Positions 1 through 5,761 are shown, counted from the stretch's first letter. The stretch is DNA of 6,919 nucleotides from JAWLBR01 sp041687495 (GCA_041687495.1 JAWLBR010000120.1:1-6919); one strand, 5' to 3'. Numbers and translations: made by a program. The notes: a model not told the origin generated them from the sequence alone.

Positions 1-36
1 ACTCCAAAGGAGCTTCTGTTTCGTGGCGGGTTGCTA

Positions 37-54
37 CTCAAACTCTTGTTTGAG
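37..54 (-). other. Leader hairpin (7-bp perfect stem) upstream of 16S
   Basis: CTCAAAC and GTTTGAG pair perfectly around a 4-nt loop (AAGA on the minus strand). It has no U-tract, so it is not a terminator. It lies between the boxA-like element and the expected 16S start, where rrn leaders usually carry processing stems. A processing or folding role is inferred. Confidence 0.5.
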
Positions 55-76
55 CCTTTACAAGCTTGCTGGCATA

Positions 77-97
77 CTGTTTAGTTTTCAAGGATCA
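77..97 (-). promoter_or_regulatory. boxA-like rrn antitermination/processing element
   Basis: The minus strand reads TGATCCTTGAAAACTAAACA. In Firmicutes, sequences of the form TTGAAAACT precede 16S and 23S genes and overlap the boxA element recognised by the NusB/NusE antitermination complex. It lies about 50 nt downstream of the P2 -10 box and about 75 nt before the window edge, as expected for a 16S leader. Confidence 0.65.
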
Positions 98-119
98 AGC
101 GTAAGGCTTTTTTGCACTT

Positions 120-138
120 GGCGAAGCGGCGCTCCGCC
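120..138 (-). other. GC-rich hairpin at the start of the rrn transcript
   Basis: The minus strand reads GGCGGAGCGCCGCTTCGCC, an 8-bp stem (one G-U pair) closed by a 3-nt loop. It begins within about 6 nt of the expected P2 transcription start. No U-run follows directly (AAGTGC comes next, then A6), so it does not look like a terminator. It probably folds at the 5' end of the pre-rRNA. Confidence 0.5.
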
Positions 139-149
139 AACAGTTATTG

Positions 150-178
150 ATAATATCACAGATTCCGTCAACCTTCAA
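150..178 (-). promoter_or_regulatory. rrn promoter P2 (proximal, extended -10)
   Basis: On the minus strand the -35 box is TTGAAG (173-178) and the -10 box is TATTAT (150-155), with a 17-bp spacer. A TGA triplet directly before the -10 (156-158) gives the extended TGn motif. The expected start is near 143-144. It lies about 55 nt upstream of the boxA-like element and points toward the 16S gene, so it is read as the proximal rRNA promoter. Confidence 0.7.
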
Positions 179-275
179 GTACCTTTATGTGGATTTTTGT
201 CGCTCCAGAATGCAAACCACAAAACCCATTGATTGATCCACTTGGTCGGTTCAGAATCTCGCCTGACAATTGCAG

Positions 276-304
276 ATTGTACCATCCTCTTGGCCTTATC
301 GCAA
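276..304 (-). promoter_or_regulatory. rrn promoter P1 (distal, extended -10)
   Basis: On the minus strand the -35 box is TTGCGA (299-304) and the -10 box is TACAAT (276-281), with a 17-bp spacer. A TGG triplet (282-284) provides the extended TGn motif. It lies 126 bp upstream of the second promoter with the same orientation and geometry, which is the tandem P1/P2 arrangement usual for rRNA operons. It sits inside a 69-codon open frame (175-384), which argues against that frame being a real gene. Confidence 0.6.
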
Positions 305-403
305 CCGGTAATCGTATGCCAATTTGGGGCATTATGGTTGGTAGCCTGGCGGGGCATAAGCAACAAGCACAGCGCCATGCCCATTGCCAGCCCCGGACAG
401 CCT

Positions 404-694
404 TTAGGTCGCTTCGTTCACCCGAGCTTGGTCAACCTTCTTGGCTTGCTTCAGCAGATACATGTATCTGCGTTCTGCTGCATCCATTGTGTAGATCGCC
501 AGATCCACGAGGTCTGGGTCAACCACGTTGTCAAAGTAGAGACGGGCATTGAGCCAATCCTGCTTCGCTTCTTCCACAGCCTCATAGACAGCCTGCCCAT
601 CGGAATAAGACAGTTCCAAATCATCGTCACGCAGATTAATCCGACTAAGAAACTCGCCAAAGATTTCAGAGAGCTTTGTGGCCATTGTCGGCAT
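404..694 (-). CDS. yaaL: DUF2508 family protein (YaaL-like)
   Basis: A 96-aa acidic, largely helical protein without cysteines, signal peptide or membrane segment. It is assigned mainly by position and size: in Firmicutes a small DUF2508 protein (YaaL in B. subtilis) lies directly after recR and before the rRNA operon. The conserved-looking core holds a run of acidic and aromatic residues (WLNARLYFDNVVDPDLVDLAIY, about residues 47-68, with D59 P D60-type spacing) followed by a YMYLLKQAKK tail. Its role is unknown. The chosen ATG (694) has a G7 run 2 nt upstream. A second ATG three codons in (685) lies 11 nt from that run and is an equally reasonable start. It is 66 nt from recR and is probably co-transcribed with it. 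No U-tract terminator follows, so its transcript may run on through the rrn promoters. Confidence 0.8.
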   Translation of the reverse strand: MPTMATKLSEIFGEFLSRINLRDDDLELSYSDGQAVYEAVEEAKQDWLNARLYFDNVVDPDLVDLAIYTMDAAERRYMYLLKQAKKVDQARVNEAT

Positions 695-760
695 TTCCCC
701 CCCAGTAAAAACGCCTGCGTGTAGATTATGCGTTCTTTCGGGAGAAAATATGCCCGTCAG

Positions 761-1360
761 CTAAAGCTCTCTTCTGCCTTGCAGCGCCTTGGCTAAAGTC
801 ACCTCGTCCACATACTCTAGATCTCCACCCACAGGCATACCATGCGCCATTCGCGTGACCCGGACTCCAATGGGCTTTAGGAGCCTGGCTAGATACATGG
901 CCGTGGCCTCACCCTCCACGTTGGGATCAGTAGCAACTATAACTTCGTTGATCGCCTCATCCTTGAGTCGCACCAAGAGCTCCTTAATCCGAATGGCATC
1001 AGGCCCGATGCCATCCATCGGCGAAATTGCCCCGTGGAGCACATGGTACAACCCCTTGAACTCCCGGGTCTTCTCCATGGCAATTACATCTTTCGGCTCT
1101 TCCACCACGCAGATCACTGTCCGATCTCGGCCATTGGATGCGCAGAGCTGGCAGGGGTCCGTATCAGTAATGTTGCTGCAGACGGAGCAGTAGCGAATGT
1201 TCTCCTTCGCTTGTACAATGGAGTCAGCCAGGCTGTGGGCATCCTCCAACTCGCCACTTACTATGTAGAACGCTAAGCGTTGGGCAGTCTTTGGCCCAAT
1301 CCCGGGAAGCTTGGTGAGCTCCTCGATCAGCCTGGCCATTGGTTTGGGGTAAAAAACCAT
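761..1360 (-). CDS. recR: Recombination protein RecR
   Basis: RecR (199 aa, the usual length) works with RecF and RecO to load RecA on single-stranded DNA gaps in recombinational repair. All family parts are visible. They are an N-terminal helix-hairpin-helix (LPGIGPKTAQRLA, residues 18-30), a four-cysteine zinc finger (C58, C61, C70, C73) and a Toprim domain starting near residue 81, with the acidic signatures VVEEPKD and ATDPNVEGE. The C-terminal segment GMPVGGDLEYVDEVTL is also typical. The ATG start fits the common family opening (M-x-x-Y-P-K-P-M-x-R-L-I-E-E-L) and has AGAGG about 11 nt upstream. It lies 31 nt after ybaB and is the third member of the dnaX-ybaB-recR cluster conserved across bacteria. 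No promoter of its own is visible. Confidence 0.97.
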   Translation of the reverse strand: MVFYPKPMARLIEELTKLPGIGPKTAQRLAFYIVSGELEDAHSLADSIVQAKENIRYCSVCSNITDTDPCQLCASNGRDRTVICVVEEPKDVIAMEKTREFKGLYHVLHGAISPMDGIGPDAIRIKELLVRLKDEAINEVIVATDPNVEGEATAMYLARLLKPIGVRVTRMAHGMPVGGDLEYVDEVTLAKALQGRREL

Positions 1361-1391
1361 GCCGTTTCCAGCCTCTTTCTGTCAGGGGAGG

Positions 1392-1712
1392 CTAAAACAT
1401 GCCCCCGGGCATTCCCGGAACGTTCAGCCCTCCAGCGACTTTGTTAATCTCATCGTTAGCCATGTCCTGCGCTTTGCGCAAGGCCTCATTCACCGCAGCC
1501 AAAATCAGGTCTTGAAGCATCTCCACATCTTCAGGATCAACTGCGTCGGGATCGATGGCGATCTCCCGGACTTCTAGGTGACCAGTTGCAACAACCTTGA
1601 CCACACCGCCTCCGGCGGTAGCCTCTACTGTCTTGTCACCCAGTTCTTCCTGAACCTTGGCCATCTTGCTTTGCATCTTCTGTACTTCTTTCATCATCTT
1701 CTTCATATTCAT
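1392..1712 (-). CDS. ebfC: YbaB/EbfC family nucleoid-associated protein
   Basis: A 106-aa protein with the full YbaB/EbfC pattern: a methionine- and lysine-rich N-terminal helix (MNMKKMMKEVQKMQ), an AxxxxVxATAGGGVVKV strand region near residues 29-42, a conserved DPDAVDPEDVEMLQDLI segment, and a Gly/Met/Pro-rich tail ending GMPGGMF. Family members are small dimeric DNA-binding proteins that coat the nucleoid. The gene sits between dnaX and recR, as in most bacteria. The start at 1712 has GAGAGG about 14 nt upstream, rather far. The in-frame ATG two codons later (1706) would be even farther, so 1712 is preferred. The Shine-Dalgarno lies inside the last codons of the small ORF that precedes it (1719-1829). 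Confidence 0.95.
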   Translation of the reverse strand: MNMKKMMKEVQKMQSKMAKVQEELGDKTVEATAGGGVVKVVATGHLEVREIAIDPDAVDPEDVEMLQDLILAAVNEALRKAQDMANDEINKVAGGLNVPGMPGGMF

Positions 1713-1718
1713 TGCATT

Positions 1719-1829
1719 TCAGCACGCCTCTCGGTCAAAATCCACACCGATGCAGCGCGCCTTCCCCCTCTCTACCTTAATCTGCGTTACTCCACTTCCA
1801 TCGAGCCTTAGCTTAACGAACAAAGTCAT
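1719..1829 (-). CDS. Possible small ORF between dnaX and ybaB (36 aa)
   Basis: This ORF occupies almost all of the 129-nt dnaX-ybaB gap. It begins ATG ACT TTG TTC GTT and ends in TGA 6 nt before the ybaB ATG. The product would be a basic, soluble peptide (MTLFVKLRLDGSGV at the start, GVDFDREAC at the end). It is in the same frame as dnaX: four sense codons (CGT AGC TTG GAT) separate the dnaX TAG from this ATG. It could be a separate small gene, the product of dnaX stop readthrough, or chance. Upstream ribosome-binding sequence is weak (only a GGAT-like stretch). A 41-codon open run is not rare by chance at this GC content. I do not recognise a family. Confidence 0.3.
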   Translation of the reverse strand: MTLFVKLRLDGSGVTQIKVERGKARCIGVDFDREAC

Positions 1830-1841
1830 ATCCAAGCTACG

Positions 1842-3770
1842 CTAATCCAGCCGAATTACCTTACCGCCAAAAATCTCCAGAGCGGCCTTAATCATTGGGT
1901 CGTTTTCAACATCAGGGGAGCTATCCTTCACTTCGGCACCTCCACCTTCGTCCTCGATGGGGCGAGGTGCGGTTTCCAACTGCTCTGGGCTCTCATCAGC
2001 CACTACTTCGCCTGTCGGCCGCGTAACCCTCTCTAAACTAGCTTCATCCCGCTGCTGACTGTGGTCCGACGTGATGCCAGCGGCAGTATGCTCCTCATTG
2101 CCCGACCCTGGTGCTTTTTCTGCTTCCGCCCCATATTGCTGCGCCACCTCTTCTGGCGAGCCAAATTCGCAGACAACGGCCAGTGGTTCTGACACCAAGC
2201 GGGAGACAGTTCGTTCCACGTGCTCGCGCATTTTGGGCTGTTCCACGCTGGCCTTGTGAAATCCCCGGTCGTTGGGAAAGGCCAATATCAATCTCCCGTC
2301 CGTGGTAACACACGCCGGGGCGGCTTCCCGCAAGAACGCGCCTAAAGAAGCCTGTCGCTCTTGCCGCAATACCTCAAACAGCTCTTCCCAGACTGACTTT
2401 ATCTTGGCCAAAAGCTCCGTACCGTTGGAGCCCGATGACTGAGCCTCGGCCTGCGTTCTCACCGCCGGCTCCGGTAATGGCTCATCCTTGCGAACAGGAG
2501 TAGACACTGGACTATTGGCAACCACATCGCCATCATACGCAGCATCGCTACCTCGACGCTCTGTGGGTTGTGTGGGTTGCCCACCGACAGCTTCACCCGC
2601 AGCCCGAATCTGCCTCATCTGCTCCCGCAGTTCAGAGATCTCTGCGGCCATCTCCTGCAGTTTGGTCTGCAGCTGCACAGAAACCGAAGACACAGCTCCT
2701 GGATTCGGCTCCTCCACAGCAGTCATACGCACAATAGCCAACTCAAAGGGTACTCTTTCGTCACTGGCCATGCGTATATCGATGTCGAGACGTCCCAGCT
2801 GCTCAAGCAGCTTGATCAGCCGTTCCGTTGATATGTGACCAAGCAAGCGGTTATGTTCATCCGCCATGTCCTTGACGCTTACCTTGTCCAAAAGAGCTTG
2901 GCGAAACAGTAGGCTGACATCCCGAGCGAACTGGCGCAAATCTTTACCCAGAAAGACCGTATTCTGCAGTATCTTCATGCAAGCCCGTGTATCCCCCGCA
3001 GCTACTGCGGCAGCAAATCTCTCGATTTCTTCAGAAGGGACAACCCCCAGCGCATCCGCTGCATCCTGTTCGGTAATTTCGCCGTCTGCGAATGCAGCGC
3101 ACTGATCCAGCAGTCCTAGTGCATCCCGCATTCCGCCGGCGGCATGTCTAGCGATTAAAGCCAATGCGTCTTCGCTAACGCTGATGCCCTCTCGAGCAGC
3201 GACGTGCTCTAGCCGGGAGCCGATTTCCGCTGCAGTTAGGCTGCGAAAGTCGTACCGCTGACACCGAGACAGAATGGTTGCAGGCACTTTGTGTGGTTCC
3301 GTAGTTGCCAGCACAAAGACTACATGCCCAGGTGGCTCCTCCAAAGTCTTCAGTAGGGCATTAAAGGCATCTGTGGTCAGCATGTGCACTTCGTCGATGA
3401 TGTACACCTTGTGTTTACCCTCGGTAGGAGCAAAGCGAACCTTTTCCCGCAAATCGCGAATCTCATCAATACCTCGATTCGACGCCCCGTCAATCTCAAT
3501 GACGTCCATAGACAGTCCTTTGGTTATCCGCTCACACGAGGCACATGAATTACATGGAGTAGAAGTAGGACCCTCTTTGCAATTCAGACCTTTGGCGATC
3601 AATCGAGCTACCGTTGTCTTCCCAATTCCCCGCGGTCCGCTGAAGAGATAAGCATGCGACATCCGATTGTGATCCAGTGCGTTCTTCAGAGCTTTCACAG
3701 CATGATTCTGCCCGACCACGTCGGCAAAAGTCTGTGGTCTCCACTTTCGGTACAAAGACAGATATGCCAT
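1842..3770 (-). CDS. dnaX: DNA polymerase III subunit gamma/tau
   Basis: DnaX (642 aa) is the ATPase and scaffold of the clamp loader that places the beta sliding clamp on DNA and ties polymerases together at the fork. Visible in order: Walker A GPRGIGKTT (45-53), a zinc site with C64, C73, C76 and C79, Walker B IIDEVHM (124-130), sensor 1 ATTEPHK (155-161), the SRC arginine-finger motif (168-170) and sensor-2-like GGMRDALG (212-219). The clamp-loader collar runs to about 350. A predicted coiled coil follows (about 365-390), then a low-complexity acidic/proline linker and the tau C-terminal region ending DPMIKAALEIFGGKVIRLD. The ATG has AAGGAG (3780-3785) 9 nt upstream. No A6-type slippery site is seen, so a separate gamma form by frameshifting is not supported. 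The gene follows the SRP RNA terminator; no clear promoter is visible in the 120-nt leader. Confidence 0.97.
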   Translation of the reverse strand: MAYLSLYRKWRPQTFADVVGQNHAVKALKNALDHNRMSHAYLFSGPRGIGKTTVARLIAKGLNCKEGPTSTPCNSCASCERITKGLSMDVIEIDGASNRGIDEIRDLREKVRFAPTEGKHKVYIIDEVHMLTTDAFNALLKTLEEPPGHVVFVLATTEPHKVPATILSRCQRYDFRSLTAAEIGSRLEHVAAREGISVSEDALALIARHAAGGMRDALGLLDQCAAFADGEITEQDAADALGVVPSEEIERFAAAVAAGDTRACMKILQNTVFLGKDLRQFARDVSLLFRQALLDKVSVKDMADEHNRLLGHISTERLIKLLEQLGRLDIDIRMASDERVPFELAIVRMTAVEEPNPGAVSSVSVQLQTKLQEMAAEISELREQMRQIRAAGEAVGGQPTQPTERRGSDAAYDGDVVANSPVSTPVRKDEPLPEPAVRTQAEAQSSGSNGTELLAKIKSVWEELFEVLRQERQASLGAFLREAAPACVTTDGRLILAFPNDRGFHKASVEQPKMREHVERTVSRLVSEPLAVVCEFGSPEEVAQQYGAEAEKAPGSGNEEHTAAGITSDHSQQRDEASLERVTRPTGEVVADESPEQLETAPRPIEDEGGGAEVKDSSPDVENDPMIKAALEIFGGKVIRLD

Positions 3771-3779
3771 AGCCTACCA

Positions 3780-3785
3780 CTCCTT
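3780..3785 (-). promoter_or_regulatory. dnaX ribosome binding site
   Basis: AAGGAG on the minus strand, 9 nt before the dnaX ATG. It fixes the dnaX start at 3770. Confidence 0.7.
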
Positions 3786-3905
3786 CGCTCTGCTCGTGTC
3801 CTGCGGCATTCTTAGTATTCTCGAAGAACAGCGATGAGTCCTCCACTGTTTGTGCCGCGCCGTCAAGCTCTGCCACTGGCCGTGTCTACCCACTAGGTAA
3901 ATAAC

Positions 3906-3931
3906 AAAAAAGGCCAACCCGAAGGTTGACC
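3906..3931 (-). terminator. Rho-independent terminator of the SRP RNA
   Basis: On the minus strand GGTCAACC-TTCG-GGTTGGCC forms an 8-bp stem (one U-G pair) with a UUCG tetraloop, followed by T6. It lies directly behind the SRP RNA 3' end. A separate T6 run (3932-3937) lies between the RNA end and the hairpin. Leaky readthrough here could supply transcripts to dnaX. Confidence 0.9.
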
Positions 3932-3937
3932 AAAAAA

Positions 3938-4206
3938 CTGCCGTGCACCCGTTGTCGAAGTATATCCCCAAACGTTACTCAGGTAGTTAACTCAGACCAG
4001 GCACCCTCACGGCACATAGGAATACCCACTTACCGCTGCTTCCTCCCGGACCTGACGGGGTTCATGGGGTCCTATTGCGCAAGACCCAATCGTCAACGCC
4101 ACTTTCCTAAGCCAGACTTTAAGGACATACCCCTCGAACGGGATTCGACCTCGCTATAGCGGATTGCGAGTGCAGGGCACCGCTACCTCCCCGTCTAGCA
4201 CGGCAA
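3938..4206 (-). ncRNA. ffs: Signal recognition particle RNA, large (6S/scRNA) type
   Basis: SRP RNA binds the Ffh protein and targets nascent membrane and secreted proteins to the translocon. The minus strand carries the highly conserved S-domain core GTCAGGTCCGGGAGGAAGCA (4037-4056), with a GGGA (GNRA) tetraloop at 4044-4047. The 5' part matches the B. subtilis scRNA Alu domain, for example GGGGAGGTAGCGGTGCCCTG, and the 3' part carries CTGAGTAACG. The ends close on each other: 4198-4205 pairs with 3939-3946 (GCCGTGC with GCACGGC). At about 268 nt it is the long form with Alu domain, found in Bacilli and Clostridia but not in E. coli. The ends are inferred by pairing and may be off by a few bases. 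It has its own promoter (4235-4264), and the start suggests a leader of about 22 nt that is trimmed off. Confidence 0.96.
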
Positions 4207-4234
4207 GACTTTAGCTAAATTGTTAACAAAACCT

Positions 4235-4264
4235 ATTATACCTAAACAGCGAAGGACAAGTCAA
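4235..4264 (-). promoter_or_regulatory. SRP RNA promoter
   Basis: On the minus strand the -35 box is TTGACT (4259-4264) and the -10 box is a perfect TATAAT (4235-4240), with an 18-bp spacer. Transcription would begin near 4228, about 22 nt before the mature SRP RNA 5' end. That agrees with the known processing of the Firmicutes scRNA from a longer precursor. Confidence 0.85.
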
Positions 4265-4377
4265 GGGTCGGCCTTCACCCAGCGTCGCCATGTTCTTCCT
4301 CTGGTGGCACTATCCCCGCTCACAGCGCCGGGAATACTCCGCTTTCCCCGGTGGCAAACTACTAGTTACCAATTGTT

Positions 4378-4383
4378 AGGAGG
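4378..4383 (+). promoter_or_regulatory. Ribosome binding site deciding the DUF5658 gene start
   Basis: A perfect AGGAGG lies 7 nt before GTG at 4391. It fixes the start there rather than at the upstream TTG (4220), which would place the coding region across the SRP RNA promoter. Confidence 0.8.
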
Positions 4384-4390
4384 CATCTCT

Positions 4391-4690
4391 GTGGCCCCGC
4401 TGTATACCGCTCTCTTGGCAGTAAACGCCATCGATCTGCTGCTGACCAGAACTGGCCTAGCCTTGGGAGTCATCCACGAGGCCAATCCGTGGATGAACTG
4501 GGCGCTTCAGCACCACCCAATTTTGGCTTGCGCCGTAAAACTAGCAGCCCCAATCCCGTATATCTATCTGCACCGTCGTTTCAAGGACAGAATACCTTGG
4601 CTTGCAGCCACAGCCCGGGGTCTGCTCGCTATCTACGTCGCCGTCTTCATCCTCCATCTCCGGTGGATCTATCCGTTTTTCCTCTACTAG
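4391..4690 (+). CDS. DUF5658-type small membrane protein
   Basis: A 99-aa protein starting at GTG 4391, chosen for its perfect Shine-Dalgarno. It has three probable membrane helices (about residues 3-27, 43-60 and 70-92). The pattern N-A-I-D-L-L-L-T (12-19), then H-E-A-N-P-W-M (29-35) and a later A-V-K-L-A (48-52), resembles the DUF5658 family: a first helix with an Asp, an E-x-N-P-x-M loop and a Lys in the second helix. Family function is not known to me. It is the only plus-strand gene in the window, divergent from the SRP RNA and convergent with the tRNA-Ser terminator. No clear promoter is visible in the 4240-4377 stretch, and no terminator of its own follows. It looks like an insertion into the conserved tadA-SRP-dnaX block. 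Confidence 0.75.
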   Translation: MAPLYTALLAVNAIDLLLTRTGLALGVIHEANPWMNWALQHHPILACAVKLAAPIPYIYLHRRFKDRIPWLAATARGLLAIYVAVFILHLRWIYPFFLY

Positions 4691-4717
4691 CCCCGATCTT
4701 AGGCAAACACTGGCAAG

Positions 4718-4746
4718 AATAAAACAGCCCTGGAGTAATCCAGGGC
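4718..4746 (-). terminator. Rho-independent terminator after the tRNA-Ser pair
   Basis: On the minus strand GCCCTGGA-TTAC-TCCAGGGC is a perfect 8-bp stem with a 4-nt loop, followed by TGTTTTATT. It lies 6 nt after the CCA end of tRNA-Ser(GGA) and ends the tadA-tRNA transcript. The plus-strand side lacks a U-tract, so it should not stop the convergent DUF5658 transcript. Confidence 0.85.
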
Positions 4747-4752
4747 CATCTG

Positions 4753-4842
<90 letters not shown>

Positions 4843-4873
4843 AGGTCAAAAAATCCAAGCTATGCAATTGTTC

Positions 4874-4954
<81 letters not shown>

Positions 4955-4964
<10 letters not shown>

Positions 4965-5437
4965 GAACTATTACGCTTTTGTCGAAGTCGGGCGAAGAAG
5001 TCCCTCATGAGCCTGGTACACTCATCTTCCCGTACTCCTGCCGTCACATCAAGAGTGTGATTAAGCCTTTGATCTTGAACCAAATTCATCAAACTGTGAA
5101 CTGCTCCTGCTTTGGCATCCAGGCCGCCGTAAACCAGTCGAGTCATTCGAGCCCAGATCAAGGCTCCTGCACACATCGGGCAGGGCTCTATGGTAACATA
5201 GATTGTAGCCCCTGTCAAGCGCCATCCACCAGAAGCCATAGCGGCTTGGCGAATCGCCAACACCTCGGCGTGTGCCGTAGGATCATGGTCCATTTCTCTG
5301 CGGTTATGGGCTTGCGCAATAACGTCGCCATCTCTGACAATAACCGCCCCGATGGGAACCTCACCTAAAGCGTAGGCCTGCTTGGCTTGCTCTAAAGCTA
5401 GCCCCATGTAATGGTGGTCAGCCTGTCTTGTCACCAT
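4955..5437 (-). CDS. tadA: tRNA adenosine(34) deaminase TadA
   Basis: TadA converts A34 to inosine in tRNA-Arg(ACG), allowing one tRNA to read CGU, CGC and CGA. From the ATG at 5437 the protein is 160 aa, the normal length. The zinc-dependent deaminase signature is complete: H56-A-E58 (catalytic Glu) and P-C86-P-M-C89 as zinc ligands. The N-terminal D-H-H-Y-M-G-L-A-L-E-Q-A-K-x-A motif and G-A-V-I-V strand are typical. The same frame opens farther upstream to a TTG at 5500, but that adds 21 unusual residues with no ribosome site. The 5437 ATG is 2 nt behind the stop of a 13-codon ORF with a strong Shine-Dalgarno, which suggests coupled translation. The gene ends inside tRNA-Ser(CGA). Confidence 0.93.
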
Positions 5438-5439
5438 GT

Positions 5440-5481
5440 CTAACCATCCAATCTGCTGTTCACACTTTGATAGCTTAGCAT
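5440..5481 (-). CDS. Upstream ORF of tadA (13 codons, possible leader peptide)
   Basis: The minus strand has AAGGAG (5489-5494), 7 nt spacing, then ATG and 12 more codons (peptide MLSYQSVNSRLDG) ending in TAG 2 nt before the tadA ATG. It is in a different frame from tadA. The tadA ATG itself has only a weak ribosome site (GGATGG), so translation of tadA by re-initiation behind this short ORF is a reasonable inference. The peptide resembles nothing I know and may only serve coupling. Confidence 0.45.
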   Translation of the reverse strand: MLSYQSVNSRLDG

Positions 5482-5521
5482 ATATACGCTCCTTTTGCAA
5501 CGGGGTGGATCGTGAAAAATC

Positions 5522-5761
5522 CTACCGTCTCTTCTTGAAATATCCGTGGACCAAAAACTCTTCGCCTTGGCCGCCCTTTTTTTGGATCTCCAGCCCCGCC
5601 TCTCGCATCATGTCGGTGATCTGGGTCGCGTAATCGGAGTCAAGTCTAGAGGTGATGACAACCAATGAGTCCGACTCGTCTGAGAGCTGCTCGAGTCCTG
5701 CCTTGACTGGCTCTAGATCAACCAAACGCCGTTCACGCAAGTCAACGTATATATCTGCCAC
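5522..5761 (-). CDS. Small unrecognised protein upstream of tadA
   Basis: I do not recognise this gene. From the GTG at 5761 the product is 79 aa, soluble and without cysteine, beginning MADIYVDLRERRLVDLEP and ending in a basic tail (VHGYFKKRR). Alternating hydrophobic runs (ADIYVDL, SLVVITS, EEFLVHGYF) and two probable helices suggest a small alpha/beta fold. The GTG is chosen because GGGAGG (5771-5776) lies 9 nt upstream. The open frame reaches GTG 5818, but the extra 19 residues are Arg/Lys-rich and have no ribosome site. It lies between the rubrerythrin terminator and the tadA leader ORF, with the same strand as tadA, so it is probably the first gene of the tadA-tRNA transcript. No strong promoter could be placed in 5777-5868. 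Confidence 0.6.
   Translation of the reverse strand: MADIYVDLRERRLVDLEPVKAGLEQLSDESDSLVVITSRLDSDYATQITDMMREAGLEIQKKGGQGEEFLVHGYFKKRR

Larger units (their letters stand above)
1..149 (-). other. rRNA operon leader region leading into 16S rRNA (16S body outside window)
   Basis: Read on the minus strand, this stretch has the layout of a Firmicutes rrn leader: promoter, GC-rich hairpin, boxA-like element, AT-rich spacer, further hairpins, then the window edge. The segment at 77-97 reads TGATCCTTGAAAACTAAACA on the minus strand. This closely resembles the TTGAAAACT-type sequence commonly found ahead of 16S and 23S genes in Bacilli and Clostridia, where it is linked to antitermination and processing. 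The last minus-strand bases (CTTTGGAGT) could already be the start of 16S, because 16S genes begin with a GAGTTTGATC-type sequence. That gene is inferred, since none of its body is present. Placement directly after the recR-yaaL block matches rrnA in B. subtilis. No protein-coding ORF here is convincing. Confidence 0.75.

Noticed and set aside
175..384. 69-codon open frame on the minus strand between DUF2508 and the rrn leader
   Set aside because: It overlaps the rrn P1 promoter and the -35 box of P2, has no good ribosome site, and the translation does not look like BofA or any family known to me.
233..724. 163-codon plus-strand frame
   Set aside because: It is the antisense of the DUF2508 gene and the rrn promoter region, with no ribosome site or protein-like pattern.
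1842..3770. Programmed frameshift in dnaX making a short gamma form
   Set aside because: No A-AAA-AAG type slippery run is visible on the coding strand. The longest A run noticed is five, near the 3' end of the gene.
3774..3971. 65-codon minus-strand frame between the SRP RNA and dnaX
   Set aside because: It runs across the SRP RNA 3' end and its terminator hairpin, so it could only be translated from readthrough RNA; its composition is unconvincing.
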